This document shows positions 1-11,059 of a stretch of 64,000 nt of DNA, piece after piece. The notes under the pieces are model-generated. The model ran no database searches. It was not told the DNA's origin and saw only the letters and a list, made by a program, of their open reading frames with translations. The translations under genes and the position numbers were made by a program. Each line of letters begins with the position of its first letter. Within the stretch, counting starts at the first letter, position 1. Origin of the DNA: Austropuccinia psidii (Eukaryota; Basidiomycota; Pucciniomycetes; Pucciniales; Sphaerophragmiaceae); assembly GCA_023105745.1 (NCBI GenBank), contig JALGQZ010000004.1:31369816-31433815 (forward strand). The letters run 5' to 3'.

Positions 1-1224
1 AGAAAAGGAAAAGATTCTAACATGAAGAGAAAAGTGGGGCAAAGAAGACATTCTTTTATAGCCACTGATTTTTTTAGTCAAAAAGTAAAATTTACTCTTT
101 TAAATCGTGAAAGAAACTCTGACAACAGAAAAGCCAATTATGGAATTATTGAACCCTGTTTTACACCAAAAAAGGGCTGCTTTTAGCCATTTTGGACCCT
201 TAAATAAGCCATTGCTATAGTAATAATGGGTTTTAAGCCTTCAAAACATGTCAGAATGTGTTTAAGAGACATCAAAATCAGTTAAAACTGTTTTTAGTTT
301 GATTGTTTTACCCTCTTGGAAACAGTTAAAACTGCCCAGGTTGGTATCAAAACCTCAACATCAATCAAGACACAGACCCTGTGACTCAATTCCAGGGCAA
401 AAGTGATGAACTTTTGCATTTATTTTGACATCTAATGCCTGTTAGAAAAGATTTTGGGGGTCTGGATCCCCCTTAGAGCCAAGATTCCTTTCCCCTCCAG
501 AATCAATCTTTCAAATTTGTTTTTTCTTTAATTCCTCATTGCGGATTATACTTGTAATTTACATATGTAATTCAATTGAGTTTTTACAGTACACAACTGT
601 AATAATTGATACTTCATATGTAAATTAAAGTTCACTTATGTACTACAGGAACACATTTTGACATTTCAGTTGAAAATACTTCAATTTCCCATAACTTCTG
701 AACTACACACAACACCTCAATTTTAACACAAAAATTGATGGTTAACACCACATGTGATGTGAATTAAAGTAAGCTTTTGAGGATTTTCAACTTTTGTACA
801 TAACATACTAAAAACTTAATTCAAGCTTATTTAGAGTTGAGTTACAGAAATTTACCCAGAGGTTACCCAACCTTATTTGTTATGAGGAATCCAATGGTGA
901 AATAATTTTCATGTGTATTTATTGGATAAAACTTTGTAATAATTTTTATTTGAATTTTTTCCAAAAATATTTTAATCTTAATATTTTTGTTGAAAATTCA
1001 TTTTTACTTAATTTTTTCAAATAAAAATGTATTTTCAAAATTTTAAATTTCAAAGTAATTTTAATTTTAAATTATAATTAAAACTTTAATTTTGTATATA
1101 AATTTTATATTTATATTTTAATTTTGTACTTGATAATATAAATAAACTTCTTTTATTTGGTATTGTATCATTGTTTTATTATTTGTGGTCTTTTGGGTAT
1201 ATAAAAATACCTCAAAGGCTCACA
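1..1224 (+). repeat. LTR-B copy 1, left-truncated by window edge
   Basis: This stretch is collinear and highly similar to 59880-61112, starting with the shared segment around 'gattctaacatgaagag' and finishing in the family terminus GGCTCACA at 1217-1224. The 5' end lies outside the window. The long AT-rich section at 950-1190 and the terminal palindromic 'ggtatat...atacc' block are present in every copy. No protein is encoded; the short open frame shared with the 59.9 kb copy is probably fortuitous. The copy is read as a long terminal repeat because better-preserved copies begin with TG, end with CA and have 5-bp target duplications. Confidence 0.8.
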
Positions 1225-1408
1225 AGAACCCTTGGGATTGGCAGGGAAATGGGTATATGTCCTGACAAGATTCCAAACATCTGCTGTTATCCAATTGTTT
1301 AGCTATTTTTCTTATATTAAAGGTTTTTATTCATCTTCCCCTTATATATAGATGTTTGATTATTTTTTCATTCCACTATTTCTTTGTATAATTTTTATCA
1401 TTAATAAG

Positions 1409-3304
1409 TGTAAGATGTGGCTATGAAACTGATGATAATATTACTATTAATCAATAGTACTATGTCTGTTCTTATGAAATATAATAATAAAATATTATTA
1501 TAACCACAATTAAATAATTAAAGAATTATTTCTTTCACGTGTTAAACACTACTAGTGATTTTAACAGTGAGTAGTAATTGTCTACAAGAATATTTTAAAA
1601 ATAAAACTTCTTTTATTAAAATAATAAAATTATTTTAATATATAATTATCTTTTGCAAGAATAATTATAAATATAATTCTTGAAGAAAACTAATTATTTA
1701 GAAAAAAACTTTAAGAATTAAGGATAAATCACTCACTAATATTCCAAAGAGCTTATTGAAAGATAAGACAGAGAGATTTGACGTAGAATTGTGGATTTAA
1801 GGGATCAAAATGTATTTATAACAGTATTACAACAATATATAGTTGGATTATACGATTTCACGTCTTTCTGGTTGGTTCTGAAAGAATTAAAATACTTCAG
1901 AATAGTTTTAACTAATACCTACTTGTTGGTAACAATGATTTAAATGATAATAAGATGATGATGTTGAAAAAACAGCAAGAGGAGGCCTCTTTTAAGTCAA
2001 CAACAGCTCAAAGAGGCATGCCATGGAGCAAACTGAAAAACCAGTTAGTGAGAAAACAATAAACCCTTTTGGATTATTGATTGCATCATCTGTTGTCACG
2101 TAAGATTATCATAATTACTTAATTAATGCTTTTACGTGACTACCAACCCCAATATGGTTAAGAATAAAAGGAGTAACATCTGTAAATCATCTTTTATTCT
2201 ACAATAATGATTGATTTCTCAAAGTTATCAATGTTATTGGAAATTTCATCACAGGTTGTAATTACTGTGAATTTTTGAAGATTCAGTGTTTCATGTAGAA
2301 TAGCCAAAAATGGACTGTAAGTAAAACTTTCAATTTTACTAGTAAAGCCATAATTATTTTTGGTTTTACCATAGATAATACAGTTCTCCATTAGTCCTGA
2401 AGTTTTCAGAGAGATTAATTAAGAATTGTATTTTTAATGAACTTTTGAAGTTTTTACCTCATTTCTACTTAAAATTGCAAATATCAGTGTTTTACTGGTT
2501 GCTATGAGGCAAATCAATGGATAAAAGTCCAAAAAGGGTTTTAATTACGCTTTTGGGGTTCATCAATGGAAAATCATCAAGAATTGACATGGTTACAGGA
2601 GTCTAAGTAGCTCTTTACCTCCTTGGCACGTCAAAATAGCAGGTTATTTGCTATTTTCTTAAGATTTACTGTAGTTGTAACATGGTAACCAAGTTCCCAA
2701 AAGGTTTTAGTTTACCAATTAGGCCAAGATCAGCCATGGATCCAAGCTTTGAAGCTGTCCACGCCTCTGAGGCCTCCAAAGCTGGGTACCCTGGCTCTCT
2801 TTGATGTCTTTTGCCCCCCTTGCCTATTTTTCATGTCAAAATGGAAAATTAAGCTTAAAGTGAGATATCCACTATGGGTGTACCAAAGGTCCATGTAAGA
2901 ATACCATGATATTAAGTTCCCAAAACATGCATAACACTATTCTTAGTGTATATGTAACATGGGATTTCTCACATTCCCATTATTTCGGTGTGAAATTAAG
3001 AAAAACAAACATTTTCACGGATCTTTTATGTGGTATTGAAGTATTTTCCATATTACCACCTCAAAGAGTTAATTTGAGCTTATTCACTCTATGGAGCTAC
3101 CCTAGGTGAATTTTTGTGTAGAATCCAAATCTGGCCTTAAATCCATGGACTTACTTACTCAATAAAAAGTTATTCATACTTTCTGAAATCAAAAATGATG
3201 AATTTTGGATATATGCATGACTTATGAGTTATGCATAATTCAGAATTTATTTTGAAGATAATTGTGGCCTATTTGGGTATGTAAAATATACCTCAAGGCT
3301 CACA
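1409..3304 (+). repeat. LTR-B copy 2, solo LTR with perfect 5-bp target duplication
   Basis: Begins TGTAAGATGTGG at 1409 and ends GGCTCACA at 3304 (about 1.9 kb). It is flanked by ATAAG at 1404-1408 and again at 3305-3309, a perfect 5-bp target site duplication. The start aligns with the LTR-B start at 59319 and the end with those at 1224, 29345 and 61112. The middle (2100-2900) is more diverged than in other copies. No internal region is present, so this is a solo LTR left by recombination between two LTRs of one retrotransposon. The small open frames inside are not considered genes. Confidence 0.85.
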
Positions 3305-4190
3305 ATAAGCATATTGGAAATAAATGTCTTCTATTTTATAATTCTTGAATCCCTTTTTCCACAACCAACAGCTATATCAAGAGGTTGTCTGAATTATTTA
3401 TCTTTATTTTTCCCCACTGGACTAAATTATTTCCCCTTTTCCTTCTTTTTTAAGCTTATTTAACAACCCAATTGCATTGTTCAGTAACTAGTGGAACCAA
3501 GACTACTATTTAGGAATTCACTGTTGTAAAAAAAGAATTAGTAAGAAATGGTGGGTCTAGATATGTTATATATACAAATTGAAATGGAAACGTGTTGAAT
3601 TCAAAGCTGTTAATCAATTTGGAAAGCGTTTAAATGTGAATTTGAAGTAGGATAGCACTGGAAATGGGAAAGAAATGAACAAGAATATCCAATTGGAGAT
3701 AACTTAACATACCAAATTTTAATTGAATGGAAAGAATTCTGAAATAAGAATATAAAGTAGAATAATTTCAGAAAAAAAAGAATGAACAAGAATCTTGAAA
3801 CATCAGAGCACACTCCTTGAACAATTGGTTAAAAACTCTTATTCAAAGGTAAGTAATATTTCTATTTTTCTTGGTGAATTATGATCTAAAATTTTTTCTT
3901 TATTCAGAAAGAATCCTCAAAATCCCTCAATCATTTACTGGTAGCTGGAATTACCAATGGAAGCCTTGCATTTACTATTAAGAGAGCAAAGATCTTCCAG
4001 AAAATGCTTAATAATCAAAACGAGTTAGTGCTCAAAATACTTTCTTGAAGAAAACTACTCCTGGGTCCCTTATTGAATTGATGTTTATTTAATAAAGAGA
4101 ATATTCAAAAAAAATTCTCTCAAAATGGAAAAAAATCTACTCTAAAAAAAACAACCTTTGAACTAGTGAAAATTTGAAAGCCTTCATGGG
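3305..4190. other. Spacer between opposed LTR-B copies, nothing recognised
   Basis: About 0.9 kb of AT-rich sequence between the plus-oriented LTR-B copy 2 and the inverted LTR-B copy 3. I see no protein similarity, RNA gene or repeat here. The 67-codon minus frame at 3610-3813 lacks any domain signal. Confidence 0.4.
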
Positions 4191-5899
4191 TGTGAGCCTT
4201 AGAGGTATTTTGATACACTCAAAAGGTCAAAAATTAACATTCAACTGATGATTAAATATTAAAATCATTTATTGATATCAAAATAAATTTTTTGATGAAG
4301 GAAAAATTACAAATCAAATTTTTTAACAAATCATAAAATTCTACAAACAGTGTGAAAATGCCATATTAAATCAAAAATTGAAATGAAAAATAATTTTGAA
4401 AAAAATATTAAAAATGAATTAAGGCTTTAAAACAAGTTAATAAAATGTATTATAGATTTTTGAAAACTCATAAACCTATTTATTTTGTTTGCCAATTGAA
4501 TTCCCCATTAAAATTTGAGCTGGGTGGCCTTTGGATAGAATTTCTTTAACTCAACTCTAAATAAGATTAAATTAAGTTTTCAGTATTTCCTGTAGTAAGA
4601 TATGAAAATACTCAGAGCCTTGGTTCAAGTCACACCACATGTAGGATGTTAACCATTAATTTCTCTGTCAAAAGTGACACAAAAACTGATGTGTGATGTG
4701 TAGCTGAGAAGCTATTTTCAATCAAAGTCTTTTCAATTGAACTGTCAAAATGTGTGCATGTATTACATAATTTAACTTAAATATAAAGATGAGTAACTAA
4801 TAATTACAGTTGTGTACTGTAATTTTTCACTTGAATTCAATATGTAAAGAGTCAAGTATAATACATCTTGAGGAATTAAAGAAAAATAGATTGGAAAGAT
4901 TAAATATTTGGGAAAAGAAACATTGGCTCCCAGGATGATAGAATCCCCCAAATTTCCAACTGATAGGTGTGGGATGTCAAAATGAATTCAAAAATTCATC
5001 ACTTTTGGCCTGGGATCAAGTCACAATGTCTGTGACTCAATTTATGAAAAAGCTTTAATACAAACCATAGAAGCTTTAGCTATTGATAAAAGGGTAAAAC
5101 AATTATAAAGCTTGTAAAACTTCACCAAAAAAGCTCTAAATGTTTTAAAGGGTCCTGACACATATTTTAAGTGTTTTGGATGCTTTAAGCTAGCTATTAC
5201 TATAGTAATGGCTAGTTTATGGGAATAAAATGGCTAAAACCAGGACTCAATAATTTCATAATTAGATTTACTGTTGGCAACATGTTTCTCTTCACTGGTG
5301 AAATAAATTTTCAATTTTTTGGGAAGAAAATTTGTGGCTATAAAAGAATGTCTTCCTGGCATCATAATTTCTTTTCATGTTAGATCTTTTTCTTTTTATA
5401 ATTAGTTTAAATATTGTTCAAAAGATCAATCAAAGATTTTAAACACCATTTTTCAATAAGCTTAAACCTTTTAAGAATTTTAAAGAGTAATTATAACAAC
5501 TTCTACCCTTGAGCATCCAACAGAGTCAATTAAAGCATCTTTTATTGCAATAAACTTTGTCACTTTTTTTAAACTCAACTCTGGTGTCTTTTGGAAAAAA
5601 TTTCCTTTAAATATTAATTTTATAAACTCTGGTCTTATATTAATTGCTGGAAGTACTTTGCTAAATCAATTTCAATTAAAAGTGCTCTTAAAGATATTTT
5701 TCAGACATAAATATAAATTGCAATAATGAATATTCATAGTATTATTGTCTTATACTAAAAAAATCAGAAAAACACTCAATTTGGAATGTTTTTTTAAGCT
5801 CCTAAGATTACTATTTTTACTTATTTTGATCTCATAAAAGTTATGAGGTTAGGAAAAGTACTCTGTTTTTTTATCAAATATTTATATCCACACCTTAGG
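4191..5899 (-). repeat. LTR-B copy 3, inverted
   Basis: Begins TGTGAGCC at 4191, the reverse complement of the LTR-B 3' end, and runs collinearly with the reverse complement of 59319-61112. It shares the segments around 'agtcacaccacatg', 'gtgtgcatgtattac' and the 'aattaaagcatctttta' block. It ends near 5899 in 'tatatccacaccttagg', matching the start of better copies with the terminal CA decayed to GG. The candidate duplications ATGGG (4186-4190) and ATTGA (5900-5904) match at three of five positions, so the boundaries are approximate. Confidence 0.75.
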
Positions 5900-7255
5900 A
5901 TTGATATCCCTAGAAATTGTATGGATCTAAATTCAAATCTGAAGTAAATGATATTAGGCTTGAGTTAAATTTCAGGGAATTTTATTTTTTGAGTCAGTTA
6001 CTTATGTAATAGGTAGTAGGTGACTACTTTGTATTATTACTGATCAAATTTTCTATCAGTAAGCTAAAAAAATGAAAAACAAACATTTGATGATATGCAT
6101 CATTAGGAACAACAATTCCATGAGAAGTTTCAGTGACTGTGATCCTGAATTAAATTTGCTAATCAGTCACCACACAAAATGAGAAATATTTCATGGCTCA
6201 GAAAGCCCCCGTTGTAGTATGTGATTAATTGAATTCCCTTTCTCAAAGAGATACCTAAGAATAAGATGCATGCAAGTCAGAAGAAGTAAACTCAATGGCC
6301 ATCCATATTCTTCTAGATGCACCTGATGGGCAGAATACAAGGTAAAATTTGATTATACTGCATTTGGAAAGGTTTGAATAATATATTTAGCAAAACTGTG
6401 AGATGAAATAATTTTTTTATTTCAGATAGAAATTCACCGCCTGATGTTTCAAAAAAAACACCCATGAAACTGTATTCTCAAATTCTTGTACCAAATGGAA
6501 ATAACGCTGTTATGTTTTGTACTAAGATATATTTAGAAAAGGAGGATTGAATAAATAAATAAGGGAAGGAAATTTGGTTTATTATAATATCACACAGCTA
6601 AAATGGAAGAATTAATGGTCATGGGAAGATGATGTAAGCCCTTGTATGAAGCTACAATTGTAATATGTGGTAACAGCTACACAAAAAGAAAAAATGATTA
6701 CCAATATTACTCTTTAATTGAAAAATGGAATCCATATTTTGTGTTAGAGTTGATTATCAACTTTTTTTATATATTTCACTGTTAATTTGGATTCAAGAGA
6801 ATTTAAAAAAGTAGGTGGAGTATTGAGATTTTGGGTTAACTAAGATTCATGAATAAAATAAAAATATACCCATAAATAAACCTATGATCTTGCTTTGATT
6901 TTGGACCTTCAGTTCAAACAAAGATGATATATTACTAATGAATTCAAAATTTCCTACTTGGAAAAATAATAAATTAATCTGGAAGAAGGTTTTGTGGAGG
7001 ATTAAATAACATTTGTGAAAAAAACCTAATGTAACAGAAAACCATCTGATAGAAGTGGAAAATGGGTTACTTCATTATATTTAATCCTTGTAATCATGCA
7101 AGGAACATAAAATAGAAAAGGAAATTCAGAAATCCTTTGGATAAAAACAAGAAACCAGAAAACAAAGCTATGTAAATTTAGAAATGAACTGGTACCTTTA
7201 TTCCTAATATTTCACATATGGATGAAATATAAACATTTAAATTCAGAAAAAAGCT
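5900..7255. other. AT-rich intergenic or relic DNA, nothing recognised
   Basis: About 1.35 kb between LTR-B copy 3 and the family C 3' LTR. I recognise no open frame, repeat or structural RNA here. Confidence 0.4.
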
Positions 7256-8880
7256 CCTACTAAAAGGATGGGCTCTAATGTGAAAGAAAAATAGCCACAG
7301 ATAGGCAAGTGTGCCTCCAAAGAATTAATTTTGAGAAATAATTATGTATGAGATTATGAGCCATTCAATTTTGAAAAATACATTCTTGTAATTAATGTTT
7401 AATTGCTTTGAGACTTTATTCACATTATTGGTCTTGTATTTTATTTTATTTTTCTTTAATTTTTTAATTTGACATCAATTATTGAAATAAAGGCCCAGGA
7501 TCTCAGCCATATACCTCACCTTTTAATTAATTCCTTACAAAAACCTTATTCTCTTATTAAACCCTCACCACAAATATCCACTTAAATGGGGACAGAATAG
7601 TGAAAATGACTGAATCATGATCATCAATATTAACTATAAAAAGATAAGAGAAAATAAAGTATAAAAATAAATCCATTAGATTAAAAAACTGGGGAAAATA
7701 GACCAGGGGATTAAAGAGTCAGAAGTATATGGGAGAATTTGCAACTTGATCCTTTAAGGTTAAAAATGCAGAAGTATGATTTCTGGAAAGCTGCATTTAC
7801 TGTCTTGGAACATACAACTTGCAAATATTGGGAAATAAACTGGGTGTATTGAAATACCCACATTATTGAGTTGAATTGACTAAAAGGGTAAGCTCCATAC
7901 AGGGTGCTTTGACTGAAGTATGTATGGATTGATTGAGTTATGTAATGGTTTAATGAGCTTTGAAAACTTGGAAACTGGTATTGAAGCTTCCTTGGTCTTA
8001 GTTCTTGAATATAAATGGACATTATTCCCTTGCAAGAATACTCAATGCTTGAGGGTATAGCCTGATTGAAAGAACAGGCTACCCTTGATTGAATACAACT
8101 GTTAATACTGGAACCTGTCCTCTTGAAGTGGCTATCCTTGATGAAATTTTAATAACTGGAGATAAAGAGGATGAGGTTGGCAGGGGAAGATTAAATATAA
8201 AAAACAAGGCATAATGATATTAAGCTCATACTAAGGGATTGGGGTGACCAGAGCTGGAACCACAGGAAAAATTGATCATTCTGAGATGTTGAGAGTTCAT
8301 GATCCATTTTGAAGGCCCATGAACCCTTGGTTGAGTACTGGCCTGGAGGTAAATTAATTATATACATGGTCCTGGATGGCTCTAGAGGTACCCATATGCC
8401 CTATTGCCAATTTGGGCTTTGAACCCCCCTATGCTCCATAAATGCCATAGGAGGGCCCCTGAGGGGCCGGGACTGAAAATAGCCTAATCAAACCTGGGCT
8501 TCCAGCTCAAAGGGAAGGGTTCTTGAAGCTGTGATTTAACCCAAGATTCCAAAAAAAGGTTGGTCCAAGAATTTCTATAAAAGTTGTTGATATCAATTAT
8601 TCTGTAGATAATGAAACAAAAATGGGCATATGTTTTTTGGGATGTTGAAAAGACTTGTGGATGTGGTTTGTGAAAGTACACCCTACCTTGGAAAGGTGAT
8701 ATGGGCAGTTAGTTTAATAATAGAAAGTATTGGAAGGGAAGGCTGATGGTCAATAGAGAGGGATATGGAAACATGGCCTTCTGGTTGAATTTAAATTTGA
8801 AATAAAATTTGGAAAAATAAGGAATGATGTGGTGGGAGAGCCCCACCAAAAAACAAGACTAAAGATAAAAGAAACAAAGA
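7256..8880 (-). repeat. 3' LTR of the 7-21 kb family C gypsy element (boundaries approximate)
   Basis: Segments from about 7256 onward align with the LTR at 17885 and with the pieces at 58.5-59.3 and 61.1-62.2 kb. Examples are the 'ggggaaaa-tag-ccaggggatt' block near 7690, the 'cttgcaaatattgggaaataaactggg' block near 7817 (against 59113), and the 'cctgtcctcttgaag...cttgatgaa' block near 8115 (against 61160). The LTR lies just downstream of the integrase/chromodomain remnant on the minus strand, as expected for a 3' LTR. Only diverged edges are visible, so both ends are uncertain by about 100 bp. Confidence 0.65.
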
Positions 8881-8929
8881 AAAAGAAAGCAAGGAAAGAG
8901 AACAAAAGAAATTCTTCCAAAGAATGGGT

Positions 8930-9390
8930 TTTGACATCTTGGCCTTGTCATTGGATTATATTGATTTCTGTGAAGCAAATTGAGGAGGAGTGCTCACAAA
9001 GTGGCCATGGTGATGTTTTGAAGAAATAAAAAACCCTTATCAAGTGCACACTAGGAGAGGAGCTTACTTGAATAAGCCCCACTTCCCACCAAGAACAACA
9101 TAAGAATAATAGAAAAAAATTAAAAGCTGAAAACATTTGCCATAAAAAGTGTCTTGAAGCAATTAAAAAATAAGGAGAATTCCAAATGAGATATTATAAT
9201 TGGAAAAAGCCCAAGTCCTTTTTGAAGAAGTTTTCCAGGTTCTCAAAAAGTGGAAAAGGTGATTCTGACAAAAAAATCAATATAATACCTTTAAATGTGA
9301 ATAACACGAGGGGAGATTTGCATAAAACCCTCTCCCCACCAAGAACCATAAAGATCAAGCTCTTGAAGAATATATTCTTGGCTTGAAGGA
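8930..9390 (-). other. 3' tail of family C pol with an ancestral tandem duplication
   Basis: On the minus strand, downstream of the chromodomain, the sequence contains a duplicated block. One unit has 'gtgctcacaaagtggcc' near 8990; a more decayed unit lies about 248 bp away near 9238. The family C copy at 62.2-62.7 kb shows the same arrangement with units about 260 bp apart. One frame reads SPWPLCEHS. The duplication therefore existed in the ancestor of both copies and belongs to the 3' end of this retrotransposon family. Confidence 0.5.
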
Positions 9391-10470
9391 TATGATTGAT
9401 GAAAGTATTTGAAAAGATCAGAACAGTTCTTGAGAAATTCAGCTGGTTCCCAGGTGGATATTTTGGAGTCTTTACTGAAGCCCTTCCATTAAACTAGGTG
9501 CCATACCTTTCCTCTTTTGAGCTTGGAATACAGGACTTGAGAGACTTCCCCTTTCTCTTCCTCTTCAATTATGAATAGAGGAGGGGGCTTTTGATTCCTC
9601 TTTGGGAGAAGACTGGGTGGATGGAACTTTATTAAAATGGGTGCTTGAGGTGGTAAGCATGCATTGTGACTGGATTCAAGGTTGGAAATAGACCTAAAAA
9701 TATTTATTAAAGCTTTCTGGTGGGTCTCATGGACTTTATTCTTTTGGAGGAAGTCCAAACCATGTTTCCAGGATTAAAATTGGGTGGATTTTCTCCACCT
9801 CTATCTGCATACTTCTTGAATCTTTTTAAGGAAACTTCAGGCTGTCTCCTGGAACGTTGCTGTATTTTTTGGAGGTTTTTGGTAAATTTCCATAAGGAGT
9901 TTCTTAAGTGATGTTCACTGAGTGAAAATTAGGGTCTCTCCAATAAGAAGTAAAAAAGATGAATTGCTTGGAAAAAGAGTGGTTAGAGTTATTGTGAGAA
10001 AATTCAGCTAGAGGGAGTCAGGTGCTCTAACTATCTTGATAATAACCAAAATACATTCAAAGAGAAATTTTTAGTATTGGATTTATCTTCTCTGTCTGTC
10101 CATCAGTTTTAGGATGATAAGAAGTTGAAAAATATTTTGAAATATTGAGCCACTAAAAAACATTAGTCTATAAGGAAGAAACAAAAAGTAGACATCTATC
10201 ACTGAAATTTATTGAAGGAAGGCCATGCTTCTAAAAAACCTCTTTATAAAGATGTTAGTAAAATAAAGTAGAGTAAATGACAGAATCTATGGAATAAAAA
10301 CAGCTATTTTTGAGACTCTATCCACTAGGACAAGAAGTGAATCAAAAGAGTTGAAAAGGGGAAGTTAAATGTTGAATTATGTTGAAAGACCAATCATAGG
10401 AACATTTGGAATTAGGAGAGGTTTCACCATAAGAAAGGTGGCTACACCTGACAACAGGTGTTGCATTTGG
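9340..10470 (-). pseudogene. Family C Ty3/gypsy integrase and chromodomain, decayed
   Basis: Read on the minus strand, 10470 to 9340 encodes broken integrase. Seen in order: FDSLLVLVDR, KHGLP, SDR, then YHPKTDGQTE, and PLAEF near 10000. A dual-specificity linker follows (9720-9900). Then comes a chromodomain-like end with IIEEEEKGEVSQVLYSKLKR (9489-9570) and WKGFSKD...STWEPAEFLKNC (9410-9485). In the family the first catalytic Asp sits in a MDF motif; here that site reads FN, so it is lost. The second Asp (SDR) and the Glu (TDGQTE) remain. Stops such as TGG to TAG and TGA and several frameshifts break the frame. Chromodomains steer Ty3-type integration to marked chromatin (established for chromoviruses). 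The rest of this element lies at 14.7-21 kb, on the other side of an inserted family A element. Confidence 0.8.
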
Positions 10471-10950
10471 AATCCAACATGGGTGATAGATTGGATTCAA
10501 GTTTAAGATAGGAAAGAAACTAAGCTTATAAATAGAATATATGGAAGAAAGTAAGCCACATAAGCAAGCCATAAAGTCTCAATGGACTTGGATCAATATC
10601 AGTGTTTGGTCAGTATTTTCAAAGCTCAATAATTTAACAATACATGATGAAAAGACTTATTTTAATGTTCCCTTTGCTCAAATATCATGTATTAATTTCT
10701 ATCATTTCATTCCCAAAAATTCAACCTCTGAGTATTTGCCCATAGATTTTCATATATATCAAACTTTCAATATGGAATTTCTGTCAAGCTCAATAATGGG
10801 AAAGATAAATGCTATCAAAAATGGAACCCTTTAATTTTGAAAGAAGCTTATAATAAATCTCAAACTGTCTTGGGGACTTTGTGAATTTCTGCATATATAC
10901 ATATTTTGAAAAATTTACCATACCATTTAACTATTTTCTCTTAGGAAGGC
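10471..10950. other. Unassigned junction DNA beside the nested insertion, with a 97-codon open frame
   Basis: This lies between the family C integrase (minus) and the recognisable start of the family A pol (plus). A plus-strand open frame at 10541-10834 shows no domain I recognise. The minus strand next to 10470 still shows degraded zinc-finger-side peptides of family C integrase. It probably contains the eroded RNase H to zinc-finger part of family C and the broken 5' edge of family A. The exact insertion junction is not visible. Confidence 0.35.
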
Positions 10951-11059
10951 TGTATTTTGTGAGGCCTTATATGCCTTATTTCTCCTCTCTTCTGAGATCA
11001 AGGGTTTAATAAAAATTGAAACAATCTGTCAATATTTATGGTATAAAGTAATTTTAAGG

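Noticed and set aside
4615..4640. 'ggttcaagtcacacc', reminiscent of a tRNA T-arm
   Set aside because: It is part of LTR-B and recurs in other copies; no acceptor or anticodon stem can be formed around it. No tRNA was found in the window.
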